Below the pieces are notes generated by a model. It was not told the origin of the DNA, made no database searches, and saw only the letters and a program-made list of their open reading frames with translations. DNA of 14,928 nt from assembly GCA_037442565.1 (NCBI GenBank), contig JBBIQA010000110.1, forward strand, positions 1 to 14,928. The letters run 5' to 3'. This DNA is from PALSA-911 sp037442565 (lineage in GTDB: Bacteria; Pseudomonadota; Alphaproteobacteria; Acetobacterales; Acetobacteraceae). How positions within the stretch are numbered: the first letter of the stretch is position 1; each line of letters begins with the position of its first letter. The position numbers were made by a program, and so were the translations under genes. Below, in pieces: positions 7,868-14,829 of this stretch.

Positions 7868-8443
7868 ATGGCAGCCGACCCCAACCGCGTGATCCTGACA
7901 GGCGAAAACCCGTTCATCCGGCTGAGCGAGACCGACGCCGGCCCCATCACGACCAATGCCAGCTTCTGGCGCATTCTGCTGAGCCCGGCCGGCCCTGGCC
8001 ATGTGCTGTATCTGAAAAGCGAGCTCATCCAGAACCAGTGGCGCATCTATTCGGACAACATCGCCATGGCGCGCTGGCTGCAATCCACGGTTCAGGGGAT
8101 GCTGAATACGGAACTCAAGGATGAGACCATTCCGGTGCAGGACGCGGCGTTCAGCCGGAACGGCGACGCGCGGGATTTCTGGACCGAACGCCTGACCTGC
8201 GCCGACGGCGAGATCGCCCTCACCTGGTACCGCATCGGGGAACCGCTACTCATCCACACTGACCCGAAGGACGATCCGGCGCGGCCGTACGGCGTGTGCA
8301 CCGTGCTGATCCCCGCCCTCGGCGCCCGGCTGACGCGCAACGGCCAGGAAGCCGCCGGCAGCCCCTGGCCGCGCCAGCGCGAGGGCCGGCCATTCAGCAC
8401 CTGTGCCCTGGCATTCTCGGAAAGCTGGACGGCGGCGCGATAG
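7868..8443 (+). CDS. Uncharacterised 191-aa protein
   Basis: I do not recognise a named family. The gene is convincing: GGAGGT at 7855-7860 sits 7 bases before the ATG, and the product has normal composition while the other frames are arginine- and proline-rich. No signal peptide or membrane helix is visible. It looks like one compact mixed alpha/beta domain with many aromatic residues: ASFWRILLSP (31-40), LYLKSELIQNQWRIYSDN (47-64), FWTERL (104-109), LTWYRIGEPLLIH (118-130) and a C-terminal PFSTCALAFSESW (175-187). Two cysteines (111 and 144) precede Cys179; none form an obvious metal site. It starts 77 bp after panC on the same strand and could be cotranscribed, though that does not imply a role in pantothenate synthesis. 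The 14-bp gap to the convergent amidohydrolase leaves little room for a terminator. Confidence 0.85.
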   Translation: MAADPNRVILTGENPFIRLSETDAGPITTNASFWRILLSPAGPGHVLYLKSELIQNQWRIYSDNIAMARWLQSTVQGMLNTELKDETIPVQDAAFSRNGDARDFWTERLTCADGEIALTWYRIGEPLLIHTDPKDDPARPYGVCTVLIPALGARLTRNGQEAAGSPWPRQREGRPFSTCALAFSESWTAAR

Positions 8444-8457
8444 GCAAGGCGGCTCGT

Positions 8458-9618
8458 TCAGGAACCCAGCACCCGCTTCGCGACCTCCGCCATGTAGCTG
8501 GCGGCGGCCGGCAGGATCGCATCGTTGAAGTCGTAGTCGGGACTATGCAGTTCCCGCCCGCCCTCGATCGGGCCGTTGCCGATCCAGACGAAGGCACCGG
8601 GGCGCTGTTGCAGGAACCAGCAGAAATCTTCCCCGGTCATCGCCGGCGGCAGGTCGCGGCGCACCGCCAAACCGGCACCGGCCGCCGCGGCGGCGGCCAG
8701 GTCGGCGTCTTCCCGGGTATTCTGTGTGACGTCCACGCCCCGTCGGATATCCAGTTCGATCTGCATGCCGAAGGTCTGCGCGATGCCGGCGGCGACGCGG
8801 TGCAGCCCCTCCTCGATCACGTCGCGGGTATGGGTGCGCAGCGTGCGCATGGTGCCGCGCATCACCGCATCCTGCGGGATCTGGTTGGCCGCGGTGCCGG
8901 CCTGCATGGTGGCGATGGTGACCACCGCGCCATCCAGCGGATCGACATTGCGCGAGACCACCGATTGCAGCGCCACCAGCAGATGGGCGGAGGCCAGCAT
9001 CGGATCGCGCGCCAGATGCGGCAGGGCGGCGTGCCCGGCCTGCCCGCGCACCCGGAATTCCAGCCGCGCGCCGGCCGCCATCACCGCGCCGTCATGCACC
9101 GCGACGGTGCCTGCCTCCAGGCCGGGCCAGTTATGATAGGCATAGATCCGTTCCATCGGAAACCGGTCGAACAGACCGTCGGCAATCATCGCCTTGGCGC
9201 CGCCGCTGCCCTCCTCGGCCGGTTGGAACACCAGTTGGACCGTGCCGCTCCAACTCTCATCGCGTGCCAGCAGCGCGGCGGCGCCCAGCAACGACGTCGT
9301 ATGTCCGTCATGGCCGCAGGCATGCATCACGCCGTGATGGGTGGAGGCGTGCAGCGCACCGCCGGTTTCCTGAATCGGCAGCGCGTCCATGTCCGCCCGC
9401 AGACCGACCGAGCGGTTGGACTGCCCCCGGCGCAACGTCGCCACCACGCCATGCCCGCCAACGCCGGCGGCGAAGGGAATGCCCAGCTCGGTCAATTTCG
9501 AACAGACAAAGGCGGCGGTATTCTTCTCGTGCAGCGACAACTCGGGATGCGCGTGCAGATGCCGCCGCCAACCGGTCAGCGTTTCCGCCAGGGCTTTGTC
9601 CATCGGAGCCGCGGTCAT
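8458..9618 (-). CDS. M20 family metallopeptidase / amidohydrolase (M20D, hippurate or IAA-amino acid hydrolase type)
   Basis: A cytosolic metal-dependent hydrolase that cleaves the amide bond of N-acyl amino acids or similar conjugates, 386 aa. Metal-site features of the M20D group are all present: HAHPELS near the start (22-28), RADMDALPI (74-82), HACGHDGH (99-106) with ligands Cys101 and His103, the base/ligand pair PAEEG (Glu135-Glu136), His162 in AYHNWPG, and a C-terminal His358 in ELHSPDYDFND. The dimerisation-lid segment GQAGHAALPH (192-201) is also typical. The ATG at 9618 overlaps the stop of the upstream oxidoreductase (ATGA), indicating coupled translation, so the two probably act together or are at least co-regulated. 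The exact substrate (hippurate, N-acetyl amino acid, auxin conjugate) cannot be told. Confidence 0.92.
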   Translation of the reverse strand: MTAAPMDKALAETLTGWRRHLHAHPELSLHEKNTAAFVCSKLTELGIPFAAGVGGHGVVATLRRGQSNRSVGLRADMDALPIQETGGALHASTHHGVMHACGHDGHTTSLLGAAALLARDESWSGTVQLVFQPAEEGSGGAKAMIADGLFDRFPMERIYAYHNWPGLEAGTVAVHDGAVMAAGARLEFRVRGQAGHAALPHLARDPMLASAHLLVALQSVVSRNVDPLDGAVVTIATMQAGTAANQIPQDAVMRGTMRTLRTHTRDVIEEGLHRVAAGIAQTFGMQIELDIRRGVDVTQNTREDADLAAAAAAGAGLAVRRDLPPAMTGEDFCWFLQQRPGAFVWIGNGPIEGGRELHSPDYDFNDAILPAAASYMAEVAKRVLGS

Positions 9619-10634
9619 GCCGGATCCGCGCCCACCCGCACCAGCAGCTTGCCGAAATTCTGCCCGCCGAGGATGCCGGTCAGGGCGCCCGGCGCGTTTT
9701 CCAGCCCGTCGACGATGTCCTCGCGATAGCGCAGGCTGCCATCGGCCACCCAGGGCGCGGCCAGAGCGCGCCATTCGGGGAACCGCTCGGGCTTGTCGCT
9801 GACGATCAGGCCCTGGATGCGCACCCGCTTGCCGACGACGAAACCGAGATTGGGGCCGGGCGGGAATTCGTCCTCATTGTATTGCGACACCATCCCGCAC
9901 ATCACCACGCGGGAGAACGGATTGAGCAGCTCGAACGCCGCCGCCTGCACCGCACCGCCGACATTCTCGAAATAGACGTCGATGCCGTCCGGGCACGCCG
10001 CCGCCAGTTCGGCGCGCAGATCGACCGCGCGGTGATCGACGCAGGCATCGAACAGCAGCGTGTCCTGCACGTAGAAGCATTTGTCCGGACCGCCGGCGAT
10101 GCCGACCACGCGCGCGCCGGCCCGTTTGGCCAGCTGCCCGGCCACGGAACCGACCGCTCCGGACGCGGCGGAGATCACTACCGTCTCCCCGGACTTCGGC
10201 TGGCCGATATCCGTCATGCCGGAATAGGCGGTGGTGCCGGGCATGCCGAGCACGCCGAGATAGGTGGAAAGCGGCGCCGCCTTGCCGTCCACCTTCACCA
10301 GATTGGCGGCCTTGCTGAGGGTATGTGTCTGCCAGCCGCGCGCGCCGGCGACGGTATCGCCCGGCTGGAAGGCCGGGTCGGCGGAGGCGATCACCTCGCC
10401 GACGGTTTCGCCGGTCATCACCTCGCCGAGCTGCACGGGTGCGGCATAGGACGCCCGTCCGGACACCCGGCCGCGCTGGTAGGGATCGATCGACAGGAAG
10501 ATCGTGCGCGTGAGCACCTCGCCCGGGCCGGGATGCGGGATCGCGTCCTCGACGATGTCGAAATCGCTTGCCTTCGGGCTGCCGGAGGGGCGGTGCTTGA
10601 GGACGATCGAACGGCGATGGGTGGGCAGGGTCAT
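9615..10634 (-). CDS. NADP-dependent oxidoreductase, zinc-independent MDR family (leukotriene B4 dehydrogenase/CurA-like)
   Basis: A 339-aa medium-chain reductase of the group that reduces the double bond of alpha,beta-unsaturated ketones and aldehydes with NADPH. The pattern is close to the PTGR/LTB4DH/CurA branch: FLSIDPYQRGR (46-56), GMPGTTAYSG (130-139), the nucleotide motif AASGAVGSVAGQLAK (156-170), GIAGGPDKC (178-186), where the lysine-containing loop favours NADPH, and YFENVGG (221-227). No catalytic or structural zinc cysteines are present, unlike the alcohol dehydrogenase further right. GGAG lies 7 bases before the ATG at 10634, which excludes a longer upstream reading of low-complexity sequence. 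First gene of a two-gene unit with the M20 amidohydrolase. The physiological substrate is unknown; detoxification of reactive enones is the general family role. Confidence 0.93.
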   Translation of the reverse strand: MTLPTHRRSIVLKHRPSGSPKASDFDIVEDAIPHPGPGEVLTRTIFLSIDPYQRGRVSGRASYAAPVQLGEVMTGETVGEVIASADPAFQPGDTVAGARGWQTHTLSKAANLVKVDGKAAPLSTYLGVLGMPGTTAYSGMTDIGQPKSGETVVISAASGAVGSVAGQLAKRAGARVVGIAGGPDKCFYVQDTLLFDACVDHRAVDLRAELAAACPDGIDVYFENVGGAVQAAAFELLNPFSRVVMCGMVSQYNEDEFPPGPNLGFVVGKRVRIQGLIVSDKPERFPEWRALAAPWVADGSLRYREDIVDGLENAPGALTGILGGQNFGKLLVRVGADPA

Positions 10635-10826
10635 AAGGGGGCTCCGGGTTCGGATGCGGTAACGGCGCCTGTCGGTCGCGCCGCCTGCTCCAAGACGTAC
10701 TCCGGAATTCGCCGCGCGACTAGGCGTAACGGAGGCTACGGCTGCTGCCCCAGTTGCTGCTCCCCCGGGCACGAGATTGTCCTTTGCCACCGCCGTCTGA
10801 CGATGTGACAAGGGAACCCCGGTTCC
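10635..10826. other. Divergent intergenic region, 192 bp
   Basis: The longest non-coding stretch here, between the divergent MDR reductase and carbonic anhydrase genes. It must hold both promoters, but I found no convincing -35/-10 pair. The only clear structure is a 14-bp inverted repeat at its right edge, listed separately. Confidence 0.6.
10813..10826. promoter_or_regulatory. Inverted repeat GGAACC-CC-GGTTCC upstream of the carbonic anhydrase gene
   Basis: Two perfect 6-base arms separated by CC abut the first in-frame ATG (10827) and lie 24 bases upstream of the preferred ATG (10851). If 10851 is the true start, the repeat lies in the leader or promoter and could be an operator half-site pair or a small hairpin. 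The two-base spacer is too tight for a stable RNA loop, so a protein-binding dyad is more plausible. Confidence 0.35.
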
Positions 10827-10837
10827 ATGTCAACGAC

Positions 10838-10843
10838 AAAGGA
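10838..10843 (+). promoter_or_regulatory. Shine-Dalgarno supporting carbonic anhydrase start at 10851
   Basis: AAAGGA stands 7 bases before the ATG at 10851. The upstream in-frame ATG at 10827 has only AAGGGA 11 bases away, partly inside an inverted repeat. The downstream start is therefore preferred and also shortens the region ahead of the twin-arginine motif. Confidence 0.6.
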
Positions 10844-10850
10844 TGCTGCG

Positions 10851-11594
10851 ATGCCGTGCCAGATCTGCGGTGATTCCGAACCTCATGGCCATAAGGCTCT
10901 CCCGCGCCGCGGCCTGTTCGGCCTGGTCGCTGCCGGATTGGTTATGCCGGCACTGGCGCGCGGGGCAACCGCCAAGACGGCCAAGGCGCCGCCGAAGCCG
11001 GAGAACGAGCTGTCGCCGGACGCGGCGATGCATGAACTGATGCAGGGCAACCAGCGCTATGTCCACGGCCTGACCCGGCGGCACGACTTCCGGTCCGAAC
11101 GGGCGGCGCTGGCGGGCGGCCAGAACCCCTACGCGGGAATCCTGAGCTGCGCCGATTCCCGGGTTGGCCTGGAGTTCGCCTTCGACAGCACGCGGGGCGA
11201 CCTGTTCGGGGTTCGCGTCGCCGGGAATTTCCTGAACGACGACAATCTGGCGAGTTTCGAGTACGGCGTCGCCGTGCTGAAAATCCCGCTGCTGATGGTG
11301 CTGGGCCATGGCTCTTGCGGGGCAGTCGCCTCCGCGATCCAATCGCTGGACACCAACACCACGCTGCCAGGGCATCTGCCGTCGCTGGTGACCAGCCTGG
11401 CGCCGGCGGTGAAAATAGCCCGCGACCAGAAGGGCGACCTGCTGGTGAATGCCACCAAGGAAAATGTGCGCCTGAACGTGGAACGCCTGAAGACAGCGAC
11501 GCCGATTCTCAGCCAGGCGGTTGCCGACAAGAAGCTGATGGTGGTCGGCGGCTACTACAATCTCGCCACTGGCGTGGTGGACCTCGTCTCGTAA
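10851..11594 (+). CDS. Beta-class carbonic anhydrase with Tat-type signal peptide
   Basis: Interconverts CO2 and bicarbonate at a zinc centre; the N-terminus predicts periplasmic location. Using the 10851 start the protein has 247 aa. A twin-arginine stretch PRRGLFG (18-24) leads into a hydrophobic core (to about 34) and an AxA-type cleavage site ALA (34-36). The mature enzyme shows SCADSRV (99-105) with zinc ligand Cys100 and the Asp102-Arg104 dyad, FGVRVAGNF (119-127), and GHGSCGAV (152-159) with His153 and Cys156, completing the Cys2His(Asp) set. The oddity is the leader n-region, where Cys3, Cys6, His12 and His14 form a CxxC/HxH pattern before the Tat motif. An alternative ATG at 10827 adds eight residues. 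Single gene, divergent from the MDR-amidohydrolase pair and convergent with the alcohol dehydrogenase. Confidence 0.9.
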   Translation: MPCQICGDSEPHGHKALPRRGLFGLVAAGLVMPALARGATAKTAKAPPKPENELSPDAAMHELMQGNQRYVHGLTRRHDFRSERAALAGGQNPYAGILSCADSRVGLEFAFDSTRGDLFGVRVAGNFLNDDNLASFEYGVAVLKIPLLMVLGHGSCGAVASAIQSLDTNTTLPGHLPSLVTSLAPAVKIARDQKGDLLVNATKENVRLNVERLKTATPILSQAVADKKLMVVGGYYNLATGVVDLVS

Positions 11595-11613
11595 GTTCGA
11601 CTCGTAAGTTCGA
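11588..11613. repeat. Perfect 13-bp tandem duplication across the carbonic anhydrase stop codon
   Basis: The unit CTCGTAAGTTCGA occurs at 11588-11600 and again at 11601-11613 without a mismatch. The first copy contains the TAA stop; the second is wholly non-coding. Perfect identity suggests recent slippage. Confidence 0.85.
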
Positions 11614-11614
11614 C

Positions 11615-11645
11615 CGGGAGGGGCCGGCAACGCCATCCCCTCCCG
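11615..11645. terminator. Strong hairpin between convergent carbonic anhydrase and alcohol dehydrogenase genes
   Basis: A perfect 9-bp GC-rich stem CGGGAGGGG / CCCCTCCCG encloses a 13-base loop. It lies 20 bases past the carbonic anhydrase stop and 12 bases past the alcohol dehydrogenase stop, so it could serve both strands. No T-run follows on either side. Confidence 0.55.
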
Positions 11646-11657
11646 ATCGGCAAACCC

Positions 11658-12725
11658 TCAGTTCACGTCGGTCTTCAGCACCAGGCGCCCGGTCACCTTG
11701 CCGTCGCGCAACGCCATCAGCGCGTCGTTGGCATCGCGCTGCGGCACGGTCGAAACCGGCAGCGCCTCCAGCTTGCCGTCCTGCGCCAGCTTCACCAGCT
11801 CGCGCAGTTCCTTCACGTTGCCGACATAGCTGCCGCGGACGGTCAGCGCGCGCATCGCCATGATCGGCAGGGCCAGCCGCAGCTCGCCGCCGAACAGGCC
11901 GACCTGGATCAGCTTGCCGCCCTTGCGCAGCGCGCCGAAGGCGAAGTTCGCCGTGGCGGTGCCGTTCACCAGGTCGATCACCGCCTCCACCGGCCCGCCG
12001 GCGGCCTCGATGATGCGCTGGGTGGCGCCCTCGCCACTGGCGTTCACGGTCTTGGTGGCGCCGGACTTCGTGGCCGTGGCCAGCTTCTCGTCGGTCACGT
12101 CCACCGAGATGATGTTGCGATGGCCCATCGCCTTCAGGATGGCGATGGCGTTCAGGCCAAGCCCGCCGGCGCCGACCACGACGATCGGCTCATCGGGGGG
12201 CATCGGCATCACCTTCTTGATGGCGGAGAACACGGTGATGCCGGAGCAGGCATAGGTCGCCGCCACCGCCGGGTCCAGCGTGCCCGGGTCCACCAGGTGC
12301 CGCGGATGCGGCGCGACGACGTGCGAGCCGTAGCCGCCGTTCTGGAATACGCCCAGGGCGGCGCCGACCTGGCACATGTTGTCCTCGTCGGCCAGGCACT
12401 TCTCGCAATGGCCGCAGCCCAGCCACGGATAGACGATGCGCAGATCGCCTTCCTGCACGCCCAGGCCCTTCGCGTCCGGGCCGAGCTTGCGCACGCGCCC
12501 GACGATCTCATGGCCCATCGCCAGCGGCAGCTTCACGCCGCGATCGGCCAGCGACATCTTCTGGCCGCCGCCGACATCGTAATAGCCTTCCCAGATGTGC
12601 AGGTCGGAATGGCAGACGCCGCAATGGGTCACTTCCACCAGCACCTCGGTGCCCTTCGGCTCCGGCGTCGGCAGTTCGATTTCCTTGAGGGGCTTTCCGC
12701 TCTCAACCACGGCAAAGGCGCGCAT
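11658..12725 (-). CDS. Zinc-dependent alcohol dehydrogenase
   Basis: A 355-aa medium-chain alcohol dehydrogenase that oxidises primary or secondary alcohols to aldehydes or ketones in the cytosol. Catalytic zinc ligands are Cys38 (CGVCHSD), His72 (AMGHE) and Cys160 (ATYACSG). The structural zinc lobe has Cys104, 107, 110 and 118. The dinucleotide motif GAGGLG is at 185-190, and Asp209 at the end of the second beta-strand favours NAD over NADP. Residues 48-66 contain an insert-like loop (VGGGQKMSLADRGVKL) between the catalytic Cys and His, seen in a subset of bacterial enzymes. GGAG lies 7 bases before the ATG. The upstream D-2-hydroxyacid dehydrogenase ends 53 bp away on the same strand, so cotranscription is likely, with an internal hairpin between. 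The physiological substrate is not evident. Confidence 0.93.
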   Translation of the reverse strand: MRAFAVVESGKPLKEIELPTPEPKGTEVLVEVTHCGVCHSDLHIWEGYYDVGGGQKMSLADRGVKLPLAMGHEIVGRVRKLGPDAKGLGVQEGDLRIVYPWLGCGHCEKCLADEDNMCQVGAALGVFQNGGYGSHVVAPHPRHLVDPGTLDPAVAATYACSGITVFSAIKKVMPMPPDEPIVVVGAGGLGLNAIAILKAMGHRNIISVDVTDEKLATATKSGATKTVNASGEGATQRIIEAAGGPVEAVIDLVNGTATANFAFGALRKGGKLIQVGLFGGELRLALPIMAMRALTVRGSYVGNVKELRELVKLAQDGKLEALPVSTVPQRDANDALMALRDGKVTGRLVLKTDVN

Positions 12726-12749
12726 CTGTTTTCTCCAGTTGTCAGATTT

Positions 12750-12771
12750 GGGGAGGGATATACCCTGCCCC
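12750..12771 (-). terminator. Intercistronic hairpin before the alcohol dehydrogenase gene
   Basis: On the minus strand GGGGCAGGG and CCCTCCCC form an 8-bp stem with one bulged C and a TATAT loop, in the 53-bp gap between the D-2-hydroxyacid and alcohol dehydrogenase genes. No T-run follows, so it may act as a partial terminator, RNA-processing or stability element. Confidence 0.35.
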
Positions 12772-12778
12772 GTTCAGG

Positions 12779-13768
12779 TCAAGCCTTCAGCACTTCGGGG
12801 TTGGTCACGCGCACCGGCTTGCCGTCCAGGAAGGCCAGCGCGTTTTCCAGCATCTGCGGGTAGAACCCGTTCCAGGTCTCCTGCACACCATAGCCCATGT
12901 GCGGCATCAGCACCGTATTCGGCGCGCTGCGCAGCGGATCGTTCACCGGCAGCGGCTCGCGGTCGAACACGTCCAGCGCGGCCACGATGCGCCGCTCGTT
13001 CAGCGCCGCCAGCAACGCCGCGGCATCGACGATCGGGCCGCGCGAGGTGTTGATCAGGATGGCGCCCGGTTTCATCCGGGCAATGTCCGCCGCCCCCACC
13101 AAGCCGCGCGAGCGCGGCGACAGCACCAGATGGATGCTGATCGCGTCCGAGCGCGCCATCAGTTCATCCTTGGACACCAGCTTCACGCCGACCTCGGCCG
13201 CCCGCTCGGCGGTCAGATTGGTGCTCCAGGCGATCACCTCCATGCGCAGTGCCTTGCAGTAGGTCGCCATGTAGCCGCCCAGCTTCCCGAGCCCCATGAT
13301 CCCCATGGTCTTGCCGGCCAGGCCGATCCCGACCGGAACCCCCTGCTGGAACTTCCCGGAACGCATGTTGGCATCGCCCGTGGGAATACCGCGCGCCGCA
13401 GCCAGCAGCAGCCCGAGCGCCAGTTCGGCCGTGGCGCTGTCGGCGTAGCCGCCGCCCTGGGTGTTGCACACCGGAATGCCGCGCGCGGTGCAGGCGGCGG
13501 TGTCCAGCGAGGCGTTGCGCGCGCCGGTCATTCCCAGCATGCGCAGCTTCGCCAGCCGGTTGATCAGGCTCGCTGGCAATGGCGTGCGTTCGCGCATCGA
13601 CAGCACGATCTCGAACGGCGCGAGCTTCGCCGCCGCGTCGTCCTCGTCGGCGAAGGCGTCGGCGAAGAAGGTCACCTCGGCCCGCGCCTGCAGCTTCGCC
13701 CAGTCGGCATTGGCCCGGGCCACCCCCTGCCAGTCGTCGAGCACGGCCACCTTCACTGTGTTGGACAT
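12779..13768 (-). CDS. D-2-hydroxyacid dehydrogenase family protein
   Basis: A 329-aa cytosolic enzyme of the D-isomer-specific 2-hydroxyacid dehydrogenase family, interconverting 2-keto acids and D-2-hydroxy acids. The nucleotide motif GLGKLG is at 159-164. Catalytic residues are Arg243 (NTSRGPIVD), Glu271 (DREPLP) and His290 (MPHMGYG). After the second beta-strand the usual acidic residue is absent and WSTN (181-184) stands there, which suggests NADP(H) may be accepted. The N-terminus VAVLDDWQGVA resembles the branch often annotated only as family protein, not phosphoglycerate dehydrogenase; no ACT domain follows. The start at 13768 is preceded by GGGGGAAG, part of which lies in a hairpin arm. 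It is the first gene of a probable pair with the alcohol dehydrogenase. The substrate is undetermined. Confidence 0.91.
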   Translation of the reverse strand: MSNTVKVAVLDDWQGVARANADWAKLQARAEVTFFADAFADEDDAAAKLAPFEIVLSMRERTPLPASLINRLAKLRMLGMTGARNASLDTAACTARGIPVCNTQGGGYADSATAELALGLLLAAARGIPTGDANMRSGKFQQGVPVGIGLAGKTMGIMGLGKLGGYMATYCKALRMEVIAWSTNLTAERAAEVGVKLVSKDELMARSDAISIHLVLSPRSRGLVGAADIARMKPGAILINTSRGPIVDAAALLAALNERRIVAALDVFDREPLPVNDPLRSAPNTVLMPHMGYGVQETWNGFYPQMLENALAFLDGKPVRVTNPEVLKA

Positions 13769-13775
13769 GTCTTCC

Positions 13776-13798
13776 CCCTGCGATTTGCGGGCGCAGGG
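13776..13798 (-). promoter_or_regulatory. Hairpin overlapping the ribosome binding site of the D-2-hydroxyacid dehydrogenase gene
   Basis: A perfect 7-bp stem CCCTGCG / CGCAGGG with a 9-base loop lies directly upstream. On the mRNA its 3' arm supplies the first G residues of the GGGGGAAG Shine-Dalgarno, so folding would partly hide the ribosome site. It could equally be a DNA operator. Function is inferred only from position. Confidence 0.35.
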
Positions 13799-13890
13799 TG
13801 GAACGGGGGCCGGCCGCGCGCAAGGGATCGGCCGCACTTGCCGAGGGGCGCACGGAATGGTCTTTTCCGCCCAGCATCTGGAGAATCCGC

Positions 13891-14820
13891 ATGAGCAAAG
13901 TAGCCGTTATCGGCGCCGGCCTGATCGGGCGCGCCTGGTCGATCGTGTTCGCCCGCGCGGGCTTCGAGGTGGCGCTGTGGGACAAGTTCCCCGACACCAT
14001 CCCCCCTGCCCTGGCCTATATCGCCGAGCGCCTGCCCGAATTGCGCGAGGCCGGCTTGCTGGCCGATGAGCCCGCTGCGGTGCTCGCCCGCATCCATCCC
14101 GCCACCACCATAGCCGAAGCCGTTGCCGGAGTGGACTACGTGCAGGAAAACGGGCCTGAACGCATTCCGGAAAAGCAGGAACTGTTCGCCGAACTGGACC
14201 GCCACGCCGCGCCGCACGTGGTGCTCGCCAGTTCCACCTCCGGCATTCCGGCCAGCGAGTTCACCGGCAACCTGCCCGGCCGCGGCCGCTGCCTGGTCGC
14301 GCATCCGGTCAACCCGCCCTATTTGATCCCGCTCGTGGAAATCTGCCCGGCGCCCTGGACCGCCGACTGGGCCGTGACCCGGGCGCGGGAAATCATGGAA
14401 CAGGCCAAACAGGTGCCCGCGACGATCCACCGCGAGGTGCAGGGCTTCGTGCTGAACCGGCTGCAGGGTGCCCTGCTGGCCGAGGCGTTCCGACTGATCG
14501 ATGACGGCCTGATCAGCCCTGAGGACCTGGACGCCACGGTAAAGCATGGCCTTGGCCTGCGCTGGTCGTTCATGGGACCGTTGGAAACGATCGATCTGAA
14601 CGCCCCCGGCGGCCTGGCGGATTACTGCGCCCGCTACGGCGGCCTGTACGCCGACCTGCAGCAGCAGATGACCCCGCGCGAATGGACCCCGGAACTGGTG
14701 GATAAACTGCACGCCGCCCAGCGCGACATCCTGCCGCTGAACATGCAGTCCGTCCGCCAGGAATGGCGAGACCGCCGGCTGATGGCTCTGCTGGCGCACA
14801 AGGCCGGGCAGCCGGAGTAG
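13891..14820 (+). CDS. 3-hydroxyacyl-CoA dehydrogenase NAD-binding family protein (lambda-crystallin / carnitine dehydrogenase-like)
   Basis: A 309-aa cytosolic NAD-dependent dehydrogenase of L-3-hydroxy acids or related beta-hydroxy compounds. The Rossmann motif GAGLIG is at 8-13, with Asp31 ending the second beta-strand, favouring NAD. The catalytic region has SSTSGI (114-119), the histidine of AHPVNPPYLIPLVE (137-150) with Glu150 forming the His-Glu pair, and Asn189 in FVLNRLQ. The C-terminal helical domain contains GLGLRWSFMGPLE (220-232), typical of lambda-crystallin (L-gulonate 3-dehydrogenase) and carnitine 3-dehydrogenase relatives, not the larger beta-oxidation FadB enzymes. GGAG at 13880-13883 sits 7 bases before the ATG. 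Divergent from the D-2-hydroxyacid dehydrogenase across 122 bp. No carnitine or beta-oxidation partners are visible, so substrate assignment stays open. Confidence 0.9.
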   Translation: MSKVAVIGAGLIGRAWSIVFARAGFEVALWDKFPDTIPPALAYIAERLPELREAGLLADEPAAVLARIHPATTIAEAVAGVDYVQENGPERIPEKQELFAELDRHAAPHVVLASSTSGIPASEFTGNLPGRGRCLVAHPVNPPYLIPLVEICPAPWTADWAVTRAREIMEQAKQVPATIHREVQGFVLNRLQGALLAEAFRLIDDGLISPEDLDATVKHGLGLRWSFMGPLETIDLNAPGGLADYCARYGGLYADLQQQMTPREWTPELVDKLHAAQRDILPLNMQSVRQEWRDRRLMALLAHKAGQPE

Positions 14821-14829
14821 GAAGGAAGG

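Noticed and set aside
8296..10808. Long plus-strand open frames (about 480 and 510 codons) opposite the amidohydrolase and MDR reductase
   Set aside because: Same GC-skew shadow effect. Composition is Arg/Gln/His-rich and both minus-strand genes carry full catalytic motifs.
12757..12782. Minus-strand promoter (TTGACC...TATATC) for the alcohol dehydrogenase gene
   Set aside because: The spacer is 14 bases, too short for a normal sigma-70 promoter, and the TATAT is better explained as a hairpin loop.
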